From CAJXQU01 sp965223825 (GTDB lineage: Bacteria > Pseudomonadota > Gammaproteobacteria > CAJXQU01), in contig OZ245018.1 of assembly GCA_965223825.1 (NCBI GenBank), positions 310,001 through 374,000 of the forward strand: a stretch of DNA of 64,000 bases, written 5' to 3'. Position 1 is the stretch's first letter, and every line of letters begins with the position of its first letter. Below are positions 34,150 to 43,802 of the stretch, piece after piece. The notes below the pieces were generated by a model. That model saw only the letters and a list, made by a program, of their open reading frames with translations. It was not told the DNA's origin and made no database searches. The position numbers and the translations under genes are program-made.

Positions 34150-35658
34150 ATGAAGCAAGCAATACAACTCCGCTTAGGACAAAGCCTCACAATGACCCCG
34201 CAATTGCAGCAGGCAATCCGCCTATTGCAATTATCGACCATGGAATTGAGCGTTGAAATACAGCAAGTGCTTGAGTCGAATATGATGCTGGAAGTGGAAG
34301 AAGGTGATAACGAAAGTGATGCTGCTGACACGGAATCCGATTTTGAAAAAGAAGTTGCTGCTAAATCGTCGAATGATGACGATAGCGGGAATGCCGAAGT
34401 TGAAACTCCGCCTCTAGAAGCCGAAGCATCTGGTAAAGATGAAATCCCCGATGAGCTTCCCGTCGATAGTGAGTGGGAAGATACATACGACGTAAATGCC
34501 TCTCTGACATCCAGTTCTTCGGGTGATTCCTCACCTGATTTTGAAACACAGCTGAACGCTAAAGCAGAAGACCTATGGGATCATCTAAGTTGGCAAGTCA
34601 ATATGACGATCCTCAGCGAGACAGATCGTGCGATTGCCTACTCTATTATTGACGGTATTGATAAAGACGGATACCTAAAAACAGACGTCAGCGAAATCCG
34701 TGAAACCTTGATGCAGGATTCTGATATTGAGGTAGATGAAGAAGAAGTTGAAGCGGTTTTAACACGCGTTCAATCAATGGATCCTTCCGGTGTCGGAGCA
34801 CGTGATCTGAAGGAATGCTTGCTCTTACAATTGAAAGAATTCGAAGAGGATACACCTTGGTTGAATGAGGCGATGATCCTCGTTGCAAATCACCTTAATT
34901 TACTTGCAGCGCATGATTACACACAGTTACTGCGTGCGATGAAGTTGAATAAAGATGAGATGTTACAAGTCGAAGCTTTGATCCAAACACTTAACCCCCG
35001 ACCAGGCAGTCACTTAGCAGAAGAACGGATCGAATATATTGTTCCGGATGTTTATGTACGAAAGCACAAAGGTGTTTGGCAAGTAGAGTTAAATCCTGAG
35101 GCGATCCCGCAATTACGTGTAAACCCGTATTACTCCGGCATGATAAAACGGGCGGACAATAGCCCTGATAATGCGTCACTAAAAGCGCATTTACAGGAAG
35201 CGCGCTGGTTCATTAAAAGCCTGCAAAGCCGCAGTGAAACATTACTCCGTGTTGCAACGAATATCGTTGAACGGCAGCGTGGCTTCTTGGAATATGGTGA
35301 AGAAGCGATGAAGCCATTGGTTTTGCATGATATTGCAGAGGCCTTAGATATGCATGAATCGACAATTTCGCGTGTGACGACACGTAAATATATGCATACT
35401 CCACGGGGCATATTCGAATTAAAATATTTCTTCTCCAGCCATGTCAGCACGACAATGGGGGGGGAATGTTCCTCAACGGCAATTCGTGCTGTGATCAAAA
35501 AACTCATAAGCGAAGAGAATACGACCAAACCGTTGAGCGACAGTAAAATCGCAAACTTATTGGTAGAGAAAGGCATTAAAGTTGCACGTCGAACTGTTGC
35601 CAAGTATCGGGAATCGATGATGATTCCACCGTCAAACGAACGTAAACGTCTGGCGTAA
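34150..35658 (+). CDS. rpoN: RNA polymerase sigma-54 factor
   Basis: 502 residues. Region I at the N-terminus (LRLGQSLTMTPQLQQAIRLLQLSTMEL) is the enhancer-contact domain. An acidic, Ser-rich linker covers about residues 50-130. Then come the core-binding domain, the HTH (DIAEALDMHESTISRVT) and the RpoN box ARRTVAKYRE at residues 479-488. It would recognise -24/-12 promoters such as those at 19794 and 26793. A TATAGAAT string about 90 bp upstream may belong to its own promoter. Confidence 0.97.
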   Translation: MKQAIQLRLGQSLTMTPQLQQAIRLLQLSTMELSVEIQQVLESNMMLEVEEGDNESDAADTESDFEKEVAAKSSNDDDSGNAEVETPPLEAEASGKDEIPDELPVDSEWEDTYDVNASLTSSSSGDSSPDFETQLNAKAEDLWDHLSWQVNMTILSETDRAIAYSIIDGIDKDGYLKTDVSEIRETLMQDSDIEVDEEEVEAVLTRVQSMDPSGVGARDLKECLLLQLKEFEEDTPWLNEAMILVANHLNLLAAHDYTQLLRAMKLNKDEMLQVEALIQTLNPRPGSHLAEERIEYIVPDVYVRKHKGVWQVELNPEAIPQLRVNPYYSGMIKRADNSPDNASLKAHLQEARWFIKSLQSRSETLLRVATNIVERQRGFLEYGEEAMKPLVLHDIAEALDMHESTISRVTTRKYMHTPRGIFELKYFFSSHVSTTMGGECSSTAIRAVIKKLISEENTTKPLSDSKIANLLVEKGIKVARRTVAKYRESMMIPPSNERKRLA

Positions 35659-35725
35659 GTGCACGACGTTTTATGGTCTTACTCGCAACGAGTAAGTTTT
35701 TAGTAAATCAAACAAGGAGTGACTT

Positions 35726-36055
35726 ATGCAAATCATCCTCACAGGCCACCATGTAGACATTACTGATTCTTTACGCGCACATGTGGATTCCAAGTTCGCA
35801 AAGCTGGAAAGACACTTTGACCACGTCACTCAAGTACAGGTCGTACTTGAAGTCGAGAAAGCTCGCCATAAAGCAGAAGCTAATGTTCATGTTGCAGGTG
35901 CAGATATGCATGCCGAGGCAGAGAATGATGATATGTACAGTGCGATTGATCAGATGACCGATAAACTTGATCGGCAAATTCTGAAACACAAAGAGAAACT
36001 GCAAAATCATCATCGTGGCCATCGCGAAACAACATGGGAAGAAAACGCGGAATAG
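35726..36055 (+). CDS. hpf: Ribosome hibernation promoting factor
   Basis: 109 residues, short-form HPF/YhbH. It starts MQIILTGHHVDITDSLRAHV and has KFAKLERHFDHVTQVQVVLEVEK, both typical. HPF binds the 30S subunit in stationary phase and promotes 100S dimers. A strong ribosome site AAGGAGT lies 8 nt upstream. It follows rpoN, as in many proteobacteria. Confidence 0.95.
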   Translation: MQIILTGHHVDITDSLRAHVDSKFAKLERHFDHVTQVQVVLEVEKARHKAEANVHVAGADMHAEAENDDMYSAIDQMTDKLDRQILKHKEKLQNHHRGHRETTWEENAE

Positions 36056-36100
36056 GTCCGCGAGCTTTTTTCAGAGAATGTAGAGGATCAGGAAGCGCCC

Positions 36101-36553
36101 ATGTTAATTAGTGAAATACTCCCGGTCAGCCGCGTTGAGCAGGGGATCGAGTTAAATAGTAAGAAAGCCGTGTTAGAGTACTTAGCAGGAATGTTAGCTG
36201 CAGAAACGTCAACACATAGTAGCAATGAAGTATTTGAAAGCTTGATTGCACGCGAACGTTTAGGCAGTACTGGCCTAGGGCATGGTATTTCCATTCCACA
36301 TGGTCGAATGAACGGCTTAGAAAAAACCATGGGCGCTTTCCTGAAGATAGATGCTGGTGTCGATTTTGATGCGATGGACGGACAACCGGTTGATATGTTT
36401 TTTGCCCTTCTTGTCCCGGAAGAATGTACCGATGAGCATCTTAAACTTCTGGCTCAACTGGCGGAACGTTTCAGCAAGGATAACTTTCTCAATCAGTTAC
36501 GCGCCGCGCCGGAAACCAGTACAACTCAGGCTTTATTGATCAACGGTAATTAA
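36101..36553 (+). CDS. ptsN: Nitrogen-regulatory PTS EIIA (PtsN)
   Basis: 150 residues, an EIIA(Fru/Ntr) domain. The phosphorylated His lies in GHGISIPHGRM, around residue 67. LLAQLAERFSKD near the end is typical. It is the output of the PTS-Ntr phosphorelay and influences potassium transport and nitrogen responses in related bacteria. It is 22 bp before hprK. Confidence 0.94.
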   Translation: MLISEILPVSRVEQGIELNSKKAVLEYLAGMLAAETSTHSSNEVFESLIARERLGSTGLGHGISIPHGRMNGLEKTMGAFLKIDAGVDFDAMDGQPVDMFFALLVPEECTDEHLKLLAQLAERFSKDNFLNQLRAAPETSTTQALLINGN

Positions 36554-36575
36554 ATTACACCACAGCGAGATAAAC

Positions 36576-37595
36576 ATGGCTCAAATTACAGTTAACCAAC
36601 TAGTTGAGAGTCACGCTGATGAGCTTGAACTGCGCTGGCTCGCTGGACGACTCGGTGGTGATCGCAAAATCACACCGAAGACAGAATCGGAATCCAATTC
36701 GACCAAACCCAGTGGTTATGTGGATGATTTGGAAAACAACCGATCGCGGCGGTTGTTACAAGCACCCTTCCATAAATCCCTGATCGGACACCTCAGTCTT
36801 ATCCACCCTAACCAAATTCAATTGCTTGGCTATACTGAAGTCAAGTATTTGCGTGATCTTAGCGATATTTCGCGCGTTGAGGCATTTGGACGATTAATGC
36901 GCTTAGAGCCTGCAATGATCATCATTGCTGATCAAGAAGATCCGCCGGAGCGACTGCTGGAATTATGTGAGTCGAGTCAAACGCCACTGTGCGCGTCACC
37001 ACAATCCAGCGATAAGCTGATCAGCGATCTGAATTATTATTTAAGTAACCAGCTCACAAAAGTGATCAATCTGCATGGCGTTTATATGGAGATCATCACG
37101 ATCGGTGTTTTACTTGTCGGTGAAAGCGGCGTCGGCAAGAGTGAACTCGCTGTTGAGCTGGTTACTCGTGGGCATCGGTTGATCGCCGATGACGCCCCCG
37201 AGTTTCGTCGCATCGCACCCGATATTGTGGATGGGACCTGTCCCAAAGCATTGAGCAACTTTCTTGAGGTGCGTGGGCTCGGCATCATTAACGTACGTGA
37301 ACTATTTGGTGCGGGTGCGGTGAAAATGCATAAGTTTTTGCGTCTGATCGTGCGTCTAGAGCGGTTCGACAGTGAGCGCATGTTAAGTGTTGATCGGTTA
37401 GAAGGAAGCTACCGAACAGTCAATGTTCTTGGTCTAGAAATTCCTGAAATTACCCTACCTGTTGCGCCAGGCCGTAATCTCGCTGTCATGGTGGAGTGTG
37501 CGACACGTAATCATATTTTGCGTTTAAATGGTTATAACGCGACGGAGGATTTTATGCAGCGTCAAAGCCAACTCATGGAGACACCGGAAGAATGA
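36576..37595 (+). CDS. hprK: HPr kinase/phosphorylase
   Basis: 339 residues. The N-terminal domain covers about 1-140. The C-terminal kinase domain has Walker A GESGVGKSE, the conserved LIADDAPEFRRI, and the HprK signature LEVRGLGIINVRELFG. It phosphorylates or dephosphorylates HPr on serine. It is absent from enterics but present in many other proteobacteria. The partner Ser46 is present in the HPr at 38863. Its stop overlaps the rapZ start (ATGA). Confidence 0.95.
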   Translation: MAQITVNQLVESHADELELRWLAGRLGGDRKITPKTESESNSTKPSGYVDDLENNRSRRLLQAPFHKSLIGHLSLIHPNQIQLLGYTEVKYLRDLSDISRVEAFGRLMRLEPAMIIIADQEDPPERLLELCESSQTPLCASPQSSDKLISDLNYYLSNQLTKVINLHGVYMEIITIGVLLVGESGVGKSELAVELVTRGHRLIADDAPEFRRIAPDIVDGTCPKALSNFLEVRGLGIINVRELFGAGAVKMHKFLRLIVRLERFDSERMLSVDRLEGSYRTVNVLGLEIPEITLPVAPGRNLAVMVECATRNHILRLNGYNATEDFMQRQSQLMETPEE

Positions 37596-38470
37596 TTCCA
37601 GCTCAAGATAAACGCTTAATTATAGTCACAGGTATGTCAGGCGGCGGTAAATCGATCGTCTTAAATGCGCTGGAAGATTTGGGTTTTTATTGTATTGATA
37701 ACCTGCCTGTTAACCTTGTGAAAGAATTCGTCAAACAAGTGCGTGAAGATGGCGGGCAGAATTACACCAAAGTGGCGGTAGGGATTGATGCACGCAACCC
37801 GGCGGAAGATTTATCGCATTTTCCGGAAGTCATGGCAGATTTAAAAGAGTCTGGGTTTGGTTTCGAATTAGTGTACATCGAAGCGGACGATAATATTCTG
37901 ATCAAGCGCTACAGCGAGACACGTCGTCGTCATCCGTTATCTAACGATCAGCTTTCGCTCGGCGATGCGATTGTGCATGAGCGAATGTTATTAGAGCCAC
38001 TGTTGGATAATGCGAGCTTACGTATTGACACCAGCCATACCAATATTCACCAGTTGCGTGATTTCGTACGTGAACGTGTGGCAAGGCGCTTGAGTGGGAC
38101 ATTGTCTATTCATGTGATGTCGTTTGGTTTCAAATATAGCACACCACCGGAAGCTGATTTTCAATTCGACGTGCGTTGTTTGCCTAACCCTTATTGGGAT
38201 ACGAGCTTGCGTGATTACACCGGCCGAGACGAACCTGTTATCGAATTTTTGGAAAGGCACCCGGAAGTGAAATCCGCCTGCGAGGAACTCGAACAATTTC
38301 TAGATCTGTGGGTGCCGCGTTACGAAAACCACGATCGCAGCTATCTGACGATTGCGATCGGCTGTACTGGAGGTCACCATCGTTCCGTGTATATGGTTGA
38401 AAAAATTGCACAGCATTTAATCACGCAAGATAAAGATGTGCTCGCATCGCACCGAGATATGGCGTTATGA
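37592..38470 (+). CDS. rapZ: RNase adapter/nucleotide-binding protein RapZ
   Basis: 292 residues. Walker A GMSGGGKS near residues 14-21, then ALEDLGFYCIDNLPVNL. The C-terminal domain has the family motif SFGFKYSTPPEADFQFDVRCLPNPYW and GCTGGHHRSVYMVE. In E. coli RapZ targets the sRNA GlmZ for RNase E cleavage to control GlmS; whether that applies here is unknown. It is joined by four-base overlaps to hprK and the EIIA gene. Confidence 0.95.
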   Translation: MIPAQDKRLIIVTGMSGGGKSIVLNALEDLGFYCIDNLPVNLVKEFVKQVREDGGQNYTKVAVGIDARNPAEDLSHFPEVMADLKESGFGFELVYIEADDNILIKRYSETRRRHPLSNDQLSLGDAIVHERMLLEPLLDNASLRIDTSHTNIHQLRDFVRERVARRLSGTLSIHVMSFGFKYSTPPEADFQFDVRCLPNPYWDTSLRDYTGRDEPVIEFLERHPEVKSACEELEQFLDLWVPRYENHDRSYLTIAIGCTGGHHRSVYMVEKIAQHLITQDKDVLASHRDMAL

Positions 38471-38853
38471 AAGTTGGATTACTGCTCATCACTCATGATG
38501 ATTTGGCGCAGGCCTTTATCGATGTTGCACGCACCACATTGGGTGAGTGTCCATTAAAGTTCAGCATTGTGAATGCTTGTCAGGAATGTGAGCCGGAAGA
38601 TCTATTGCGGCAAGCAGAGCGAAAGTGCAAAGAACTCGATTACGGTCAGGGCGTCTTGGTGTTGACGGATTTGTATGGCTCAACACCGAGTAATGTCGCT
38701 GCACGGTTAGCAAAACAAACAGACGTAAGCGTGGTTGCAGGTTTGAATTTACCGATGTTATTGAGTGTGTTGAATTACCCGCGTGAGGATTTAAAAGGGC
38801 TCACGGAAAAAGCGCTTGATGCCGGTCATAATGGGATTTTACGAGTCGAATAA
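38467..38853 (+). CDS. PTS mannose-family EIIA component
   Basis: 128 residues, a lone EIIA(Man) domain with phosphorylated His10 in LLITHDDLAQAF and the conserved VLVLTDLYGSTPSNVAARL. No EIIB, IIC or IID partner is present, so it probably has a regulatory role in the PTS-Ntr chain, as in other proteobacteria with this gene order. Start overlaps the rapZ stop by four bases. Confidence 0.92.
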   Translation: MKVGLLLITHDDLAQAFIDVARTTLGECPLKFSIVNACQECEPEDLLRQAERKCKELDYGQGVLVLTDLYGSTPSNVAARLAKQTDVSVVAGLNLPMLLSVLNYPREDLKGLTEKALDAGHNGILRVE

Positions 38854-38862
38854 AAGGCAAAC

Positions 38863-39132
38863 ATGATCGAAGAAGAAGTCGAAATTGTAAATAAACTGGG
38901 TTTGCACGCACGCGCAGCAGCAAAGTTAGTTAAAGTCGCCTCTAGCTTTTATAGCGACATAAAAATCTCGCGAAGCGATAAGTCGATTAATGCGAAAAGT
39001 ATTATGGGCTTAATGATGCTCGCGGCGGGTAAGGGCGCGATGGTGGTGATCACGGTTGATGGAGTTGATGAAAATCAGGCCATGATGGAATTGAAACGAT
39101 TAATTAAAGATCGTTTTGGTGAGCCTGAATGA
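38863..39132 (+). CDS. ptsH: Phosphocarrier protein HPr
   Basis: 89 residues. His15 lies in NKLGLHARAAAK and receives phosphate from EI. Ser46 in NAKSIMGLMML is the site for HprK, so both phosphorylation routes are possible. AAAGG lies 6 nt before the ATG. It overlaps ptsI by four bases. Confidence 0.94.
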   Translation: MIEEEVEIVNKLGLHARAAAKLVKVASSFYSDIKISRSDKSINAKSIMGLMMLAAGKGAMVVITVDGVDENQAMMELKRLIKDRFGEPE

Positions 39133-40874
39133 CGACACTCTCGCTGCAAGGTGTCGGTGTTGCGCGCGGCATCGCGATCGGTAAAGTTCATCTTGTAGAA
39201 CGCCATCAGCAGGATATTGTCGAGCGTAAACTCGAAGAAGGCATGCTGGAGCAGGAAATTGCACGTTTTCGGATCGCGATTTCTCTCGCGCGTCAGCAGC
39301 TTCGATCAGCAAGAGCACATGTGGCGCAGGATGCCTCTGACGAGGTGACGGCTTTTATCGAAACACATTTGCTCATGCTCAATGATTTGTCGATCACTAA
39401 AGAACCGATCAATCTAATCCGTGAACATAATTGTAATGCTGAGTGGGCGCTGAAACTGCAGCGGGATCTACTGGTTGCCGTGTTTGAGGAGATGGATGAT
39501 CAATATCTGCGGACGCGAAAAGATGATGTGGATCAAGTCATTCAGCGGATTCAGCGCGTTTTGCTTGATCAAGGTTTAAAACCACACGAGCAGCCAGATA
39601 GTCATTTGCAGGGCTTTATTGTGCTAGCGGAAGATCTGGCACCAGCGGATACCGTGTTAATGCAGCATCAAGGTATTTCAGCATTCTTGACGGAGCGCGG
39701 TGGCCCAACTTCACATACCGCTATTCTCGCCAGATCAATCGGTATTCCGAGTATTGTCGGATTACGCCGAGCAATGCGCTACGTACATCACGAAGATATG
39801 TTGATCGTAGATGCCAATGCAGGAATTGTTCTGATCAACCCAACGGAAGCGGTGCTGGACAATTATCGTCAAAAGCTTGATGAGCAAGTGCTCTATCAAC
39901 AAGAGTTGATCAAGCTCAAAGAAGCGCCAGCCATCACACTGGATGGCGTCAAGATCAAATTACAGGCGAATATTGAGTTAGAAAAAGATTACGATTCTGT
40001 TCAAGCGGTCGGTGCTGAAGGGGTCGGGTTGTACCGAACTGAATATCTCTACATGAACCGTGATAACCCACCGGATGAAGAAGAGCATTATCAGACGTAC
40101 ATTAAGGTCATGAATGCCTTAGCTGGTCGATCGCTCACACTACGCACATTAGATCTGGGTGCGGATAAGACGGTGAACGGCATGCTTGAGGAAGAGACGA
40201 CAGCGTTATCCTCAAACTCTGCTTTAGGTCTCCGTGCGATCCGACTTTGTTTGAAAGAACCGACCCTGCTGGAGCCGCAATTGCGGGCTATTTTACGAGC
40301 TTCTGCACGTGGTCCCATCCGGATGATGATTCCGATGTTGTCAAATATTCAAGAGGTGCGACAAGTGTTATCGATTGTCGCGTCGATCAAGGAAGAATTT
40401 GATCAGAAGGGTATTCCTTACAACGATAATATTCCGATTGGCGGTATGATCGAAGTTCCGGCTGCAGCGATCACCGCAGATAAGTTTGCGGAGCGGTTGG
40501 ACTTTCTTTCCATCGGCACGAACGATCTGATTCAATATTGTATGGCAATTGATCGCGTCAATGAAGAAGTGAATTATCTGTATGATCCGTTACATCCTGG
40601 CGTTTTAAAACTGATCAGAATGACCATTGAAGCGGGTGAGAATTACAATATTCCCGTCGCAATGTGTGGTGAAATGGCCGGGGAGAGTCAATACGTGCGT
40701 TTATTATTGAGCTTGGGTTTGCGTGAATTTAGCGTTCATCCAGCCTCGTTATTAGAAATTAAACGCATCATCAACAAGAGTGACTTCAAGGCATTATCAG
40801 AACATACGCAACGTATTCTCGATGCCAGTGATAGTGAAGAGGTTAATCAGTTGCTGGACATGCTAAATCGTTAA
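39129..40874 (+). CDS. ptsI: Phosphoenolpyruvate-protein phosphotransferase, EI
   Basis: 581 residues, the standard EI length without the extra GAF domain seen in PtsP. His196 in GGPTSHTAILARS is phosphorylated by PEP. The PEP-binding region has GVGLYRTEYLYM, FLSIGTNDLIQYCMAIDR and the C-terminal CGEMAGE. It is the last gene of the ptsN-to-ptsI group and supplies both HPr and the two EIIA proteins. Confidence 0.95.
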   Translation: MTTLSLQGVGVARGIAIGKVHLVERHQQDIVERKLEEGMLEQEIARFRIAISLARQQLRSARAHVAQDASDEVTAFIETHLLMLNDLSITKEPINLIREHNCNAEWALKLQRDLLVAVFEEMDDQYLRTRKDDVDQVIQRIQRVLLDQGLKPHEQPDSHLQGFIVLAEDLAPADTVLMQHQGISAFLTERGGPTSHTAILARSIGIPSIVGLRRAMRYVHHEDMLIVDANAGIVLINPTEAVLDNYRQKLDEQVLYQQELIKLKEAPAITLDGVKIKLQANIELEKDYDSVQAVGAEGVGLYRTEYLYMNRDNPPDEEEHYQTYIKVMNALAGRSLTLRTLDLGADKTVNGMLEEETTALSSNSALGLRAIRLCLKEPTLLEPQLRAILRASARGPIRMMIPMLSNIQEVRQVLSIVASIKEEFDQKGIPYNDNIPIGGMIEVPAAAITADKFAERLDFLSIGTNDLIQYCMAIDRVNEEVNYLYDPLHPGVLKLIRMTIEAGENYNIPVAMCGEMAGESQYVRLLLSLGLREFSVHPASLLEIKRIINKSDFKALSEHTQRILDASDSEEVNQLLDMLNR

Positions 40875-40951
40875 TTATTTCCTGCTATTTTTATAAATTG
40901 TCAAACCGCGCCTGCTACAATAAGCGGGCCTAATACGAAGTTCCAGCCAGC

Positions 40952-42319
40952 ATGTTGCAAACCGAAGACCGTCGCACCCAAGAGATACTCAGCCTACTCA
41001 AGGAAACCCTTGATTCGGGCAGTCTTGACGACACGCAATGGTTAAAAGATGGGATCACAGAATTACACCCGTCTGAAATTGCCGATCTTCTCGAAGCGTT
41101 GCCTCCGCGTGACCGTGCGCACCTTTGGGAGTTAATTGGAACTGATCTTGAAGGTGAAGTTTTATCTCACGCGCAGGATGGTGTGCGTGCGGGTTTACTC
41201 GAGCAAATGCAGCCACATGAAGTGGCGGCTGCGACAGAAAATCTACAAACGGATGATGCTACCGATATCATCCAGGATTTACCGGATGATCTGATCGACG
41301 AAGTACTCGGTTCGATGGACGTTCACAATCGTCAACGACTAGAGCAAGCGTTATCGTATCCGGAAGACACAGCAGGTGGTCTTATGGATCACCACTTTCT
41401 CAGTGTTTATGATGATCTGACGCTTGATGTTGTGATTCGCTATCTTCGTATGAAGGGCGAGATGCCCGATAAATCCGACAGTTTAGTCGTCGTTGATCGC
41501 GAAGATCGCTACAAAGGATTACTGCATTTACCGCGTATTCTCACCGGTAAAGCGGATGCCAGCGTCGCGGATGTGATGAACAAAGAAATTCGTGCGGTGC
41601 ATACCGATATGCCCGAAAACGAAGTAGCAAAACTTTTTGAACAGCGCGATCTGATTTCTGTCGCCGTGGTTGATGAAAATGATGCGCCCGTCGGCATGAT
41701 TCTCGTTGATGACATCGTCGACGTTATCCGCGAGCAAGGTGAGCATTCACTCATGAGTATGGCGGGTCTTGATCAGGATGATGACATGTTCGCACCGATC
41801 GTCGTAAGTGCTCGTCGTCGCGCACTTTGGCTCGGTATTAATCTTGCCACAGCATTTCTTGCTGCATGGGTGATCGGGCGTTTCTCCGCGACGATTGAAC
41901 AGCTTGTCGCCTTGGCCGTCTTAATGCCCATCGTCGCCAGTATGGGTGGGATCGCCGGTAGTCAAACCTTGACGATCGTCATACGCGGTCTTGCCATTGG
42001 CCAGTTGGGTAAATCCAACTCGCGCGCATTGCTGATGAAAGAGCTGGCGGTGGGGCTACTAAACGGTGTGCTCTGGGCTGCGGTGGTGGGACTGATCGCG
42101 GGTCTTTGGTTTCAGAACGATGCGCTCGGACTCGTGATCGCCAGTGCCTTGGTTGTGAACCTTATCTTCGCCGCATTATTTGGTGCGCTTGTGCCGCTGT
42201 GGCTGAAGAAAATGAATATCGATCCGGCGCTTGCTGGTGGTGTGATTCTTACAACGGTCACGGACGTGATCGGCTTTTTTGCATTTCTTGGTTTAGCAAG
42301 CCTATTTCTTGTGGGATAG
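40952..42319 (+). CDS. mgtE: Magnesium transporter MgtE
   Basis: 455 residues. The N-terminal helical domain contains HPSEIADLLEALPPRDRAHL. Next come two CBS domains (about 140-265) that sense Mg2+. Five transmembrane helices follow from about residue 290, with LPIVASMGGIAGSQTLT-type pore motifs (seen as LMPIVASMGGIAGSQTLT). It is a channel-like inner-membrane Mg2+ importer. It follows ptsI after 77 bp, a frequent neighbour order in proteobacteria. Confidence 0.95.
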   Translation: MLQTEDRRTQEILSLLKETLDSGSLDDTQWLKDGITELHPSEIADLLEALPPRDRAHLWELIGTDLEGEVLSHAQDGVRAGLLEQMQPHEVAAATENLQTDDATDIIQDLPDDLIDEVLGSMDVHNRQRLEQALSYPEDTAGGLMDHHFLSVYDDLTLDVVIRYLRMKGEMPDKSDSLVVVDREDRYKGLLHLPRILTGKADASVADVMNKEIRAVHTDMPENEVAKLFEQRDLISVAVVDENDAPVGMILVDDIVDVIREQGEHSLMSMAGLDQDDDMFAPIVVSARRRALWLGINLATAFLAAWVIGRFSATIEQLVALAVLMPIVASMGGIAGSQTLTIVIRGLAIGQLGKSNSRALLMKELAVGLLNGVLWAAVVGLIAGLWFQNDALGLVIASALVVNLIFAALFGALVPLWLKKMNIDPALAGGVILTTVTDVIGFFAFLGLASLFLVG

Positions 42320-42410
42320 AGAAATAGGCAAAACATGCTGATCTGCTGGAAAAAACCGAGCTAAAGTAGTAACTTATCTCGCCCTGAAACCGAACAAAAC
42401 GACAATTTGC

Positions 42411-43802
42411 ATGACGCGAAAATTATACATAAAAACCTTTGGCTGCCAGATGAACGAATACGATTCATCGCGCATGGCAGATACGCTCGGCGAAACCCAT
42501 CAGCTTGAGCTGACGGAAAACCCGGATGAAGCGGATGTGATGTTAGTAAACACTTGCTCGATCCGTGAAAAAGCGCAGGAAAAACTCTTTTCTGAACTTG
42601 GCCGTTGGCGTAAGCGTAAAGAAACCAATCCGGACCTGGTGATCGGTGTGGGTGGTTGTGTCGCGAGTCAGGAAGGCGATGCGATCTGGCAACGTGCGCC
42701 ATACGTAGATATTGTTTTCGGTCCACAAACGCTGCACCGTTTACCGGACATGTTGAATGAAGTAAAAGCGAAAAAAATTGAAATCAGCCCGGTGAGTAAG
42801 AAAAAAAATAAAAGCCGCGTGATCGATATTTCATTCCCTGAAATTGAAAAATTCGACAACCTGCCAGAGCCACGTGCTGATGGGCCGACAGCGTTCGTTT
42901 CGATCATGGAAGGTTGCTCAAAGTATTGTACTTATTGCGTTGTGCCGTACACGCGCGGTGAAGAATTCAGCCGTCCGTTTGATGACGTGATCGCAGAAGT
43001 GGCCGATCTGGCAAATCAGGGCGTGCGCGAAGTGAATTTGCTCGGTCAAAATGTTAATGCTTATTTGGGCGAGCGACATGATGGCAGCAAGGCCGATCTG
43101 GCCTTACTAATCCGATATGTTGCGGCGATCGAGGGGATTGAGCGAATACGTTTCACCACGTCGCACCCGGTAGAATTCTCGGATAGTCTGATCGACGCAT
43201 ATGCCGATGTGCCTGAGCTGGTGAGTTTCTTGCACCTGCCAGTACAACACGGGTCAGATCGTATTCTTGCAGCGATGAAGCGTGGTCACACAGCATTGGA
43301 ATACAAATCTAAGATCAGGAAATTACGCGAAGCACGACCGGATATAACTATCTCGTCGGATTTTATTATTGGTTTTCCTGGCGAAACAGAAGAAGATTTT
43401 GAGCGTTTGATGAAATTGGTGGGGGATATTGGTTTTGATCATTCATTCAGTTTTATTTATAGCAAACGCCCCGGCACGCCAGCAGCAAATCTACCGGACG
43501 ATGTGCCTGATGAGGTGAAAAAGCAACGCTTGTCTATTTTACAAACACGCATCAATCAACAAGCCGCCGAATATAGCCGTGCAATGTTGGGTACGACGCA
43601 GCGTGTTTTAGTCGAAGGCGTTTCGAAGAAAGATCCGTCGCAGATTTCAGGCCGAACTGAGAACAATCGCGTGGTGAATTTTACCGGTGATAAACGTTTG
43701 ATCGGGCAATTGGTTGACGTGAAAATCACGGAAGCTCTACCGAACTCATTACGTGGTGATTTTGTGGCTAATAAAGATCAACCTCAACAGTTGTCGGCTT
43801 AA
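42411..43802 (+). CDS. miaB: tRNA-2-methylthio-N6-dimethylallyladenosine synthase
   Basis: 463 residues, a radical-SAM methylthiotransferase. It has an N-terminal UPF0004 domain with three cluster Cys (FGCQMNEYDS, NTCSIREKA, GVGGCVASQEG), the radical-SAM CxxxCxxC in GCSKYCTYCVVPYTRG, and a C-terminal TRAM domain. It adds a methylthio group to i6A37 of tRNAs. It begins the conserved miaB-phoH-ybeY-corC-lnt series. Confidence 0.96.
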   Translation: MTRKLYIKTFGCQMNEYDSSRMADTLGETHQLELTENPDEADVMLVNTCSIREKAQEKLFSELGRWRKRKETNPDLVIGVGGCVASQEGDAIWQRAPYVDIVFGPQTLHRLPDMLNEVKAKKIEISPVSKKKNKSRVIDISFPEIEKFDNLPEPRADGPTAFVSIMEGCSKYCTYCVVPYTRGEEFSRPFDDVIAEVADLANQGVREVNLLGQNVNAYLGERHDGSKADLALLIRYVAAIEGIERIRFTTSHPVEFSDSLIDAYADVPELVSFLHLPVQHGSDRILAAMKRGHTALEYKSKIRKLREARPDITISSDFIIGFPGETEEDFERLMKLVGDIGFDHSFSFIYSKRPGTPAANLPDDVPDEVKKQRLSILQTRINQQAAEYSRAMLGTTQRVLVEGVSKKDPSQISGRTENNRVVNFTGDKRLIGQLVDVKITEALPNSLRGDFVANKDQPQQLSA

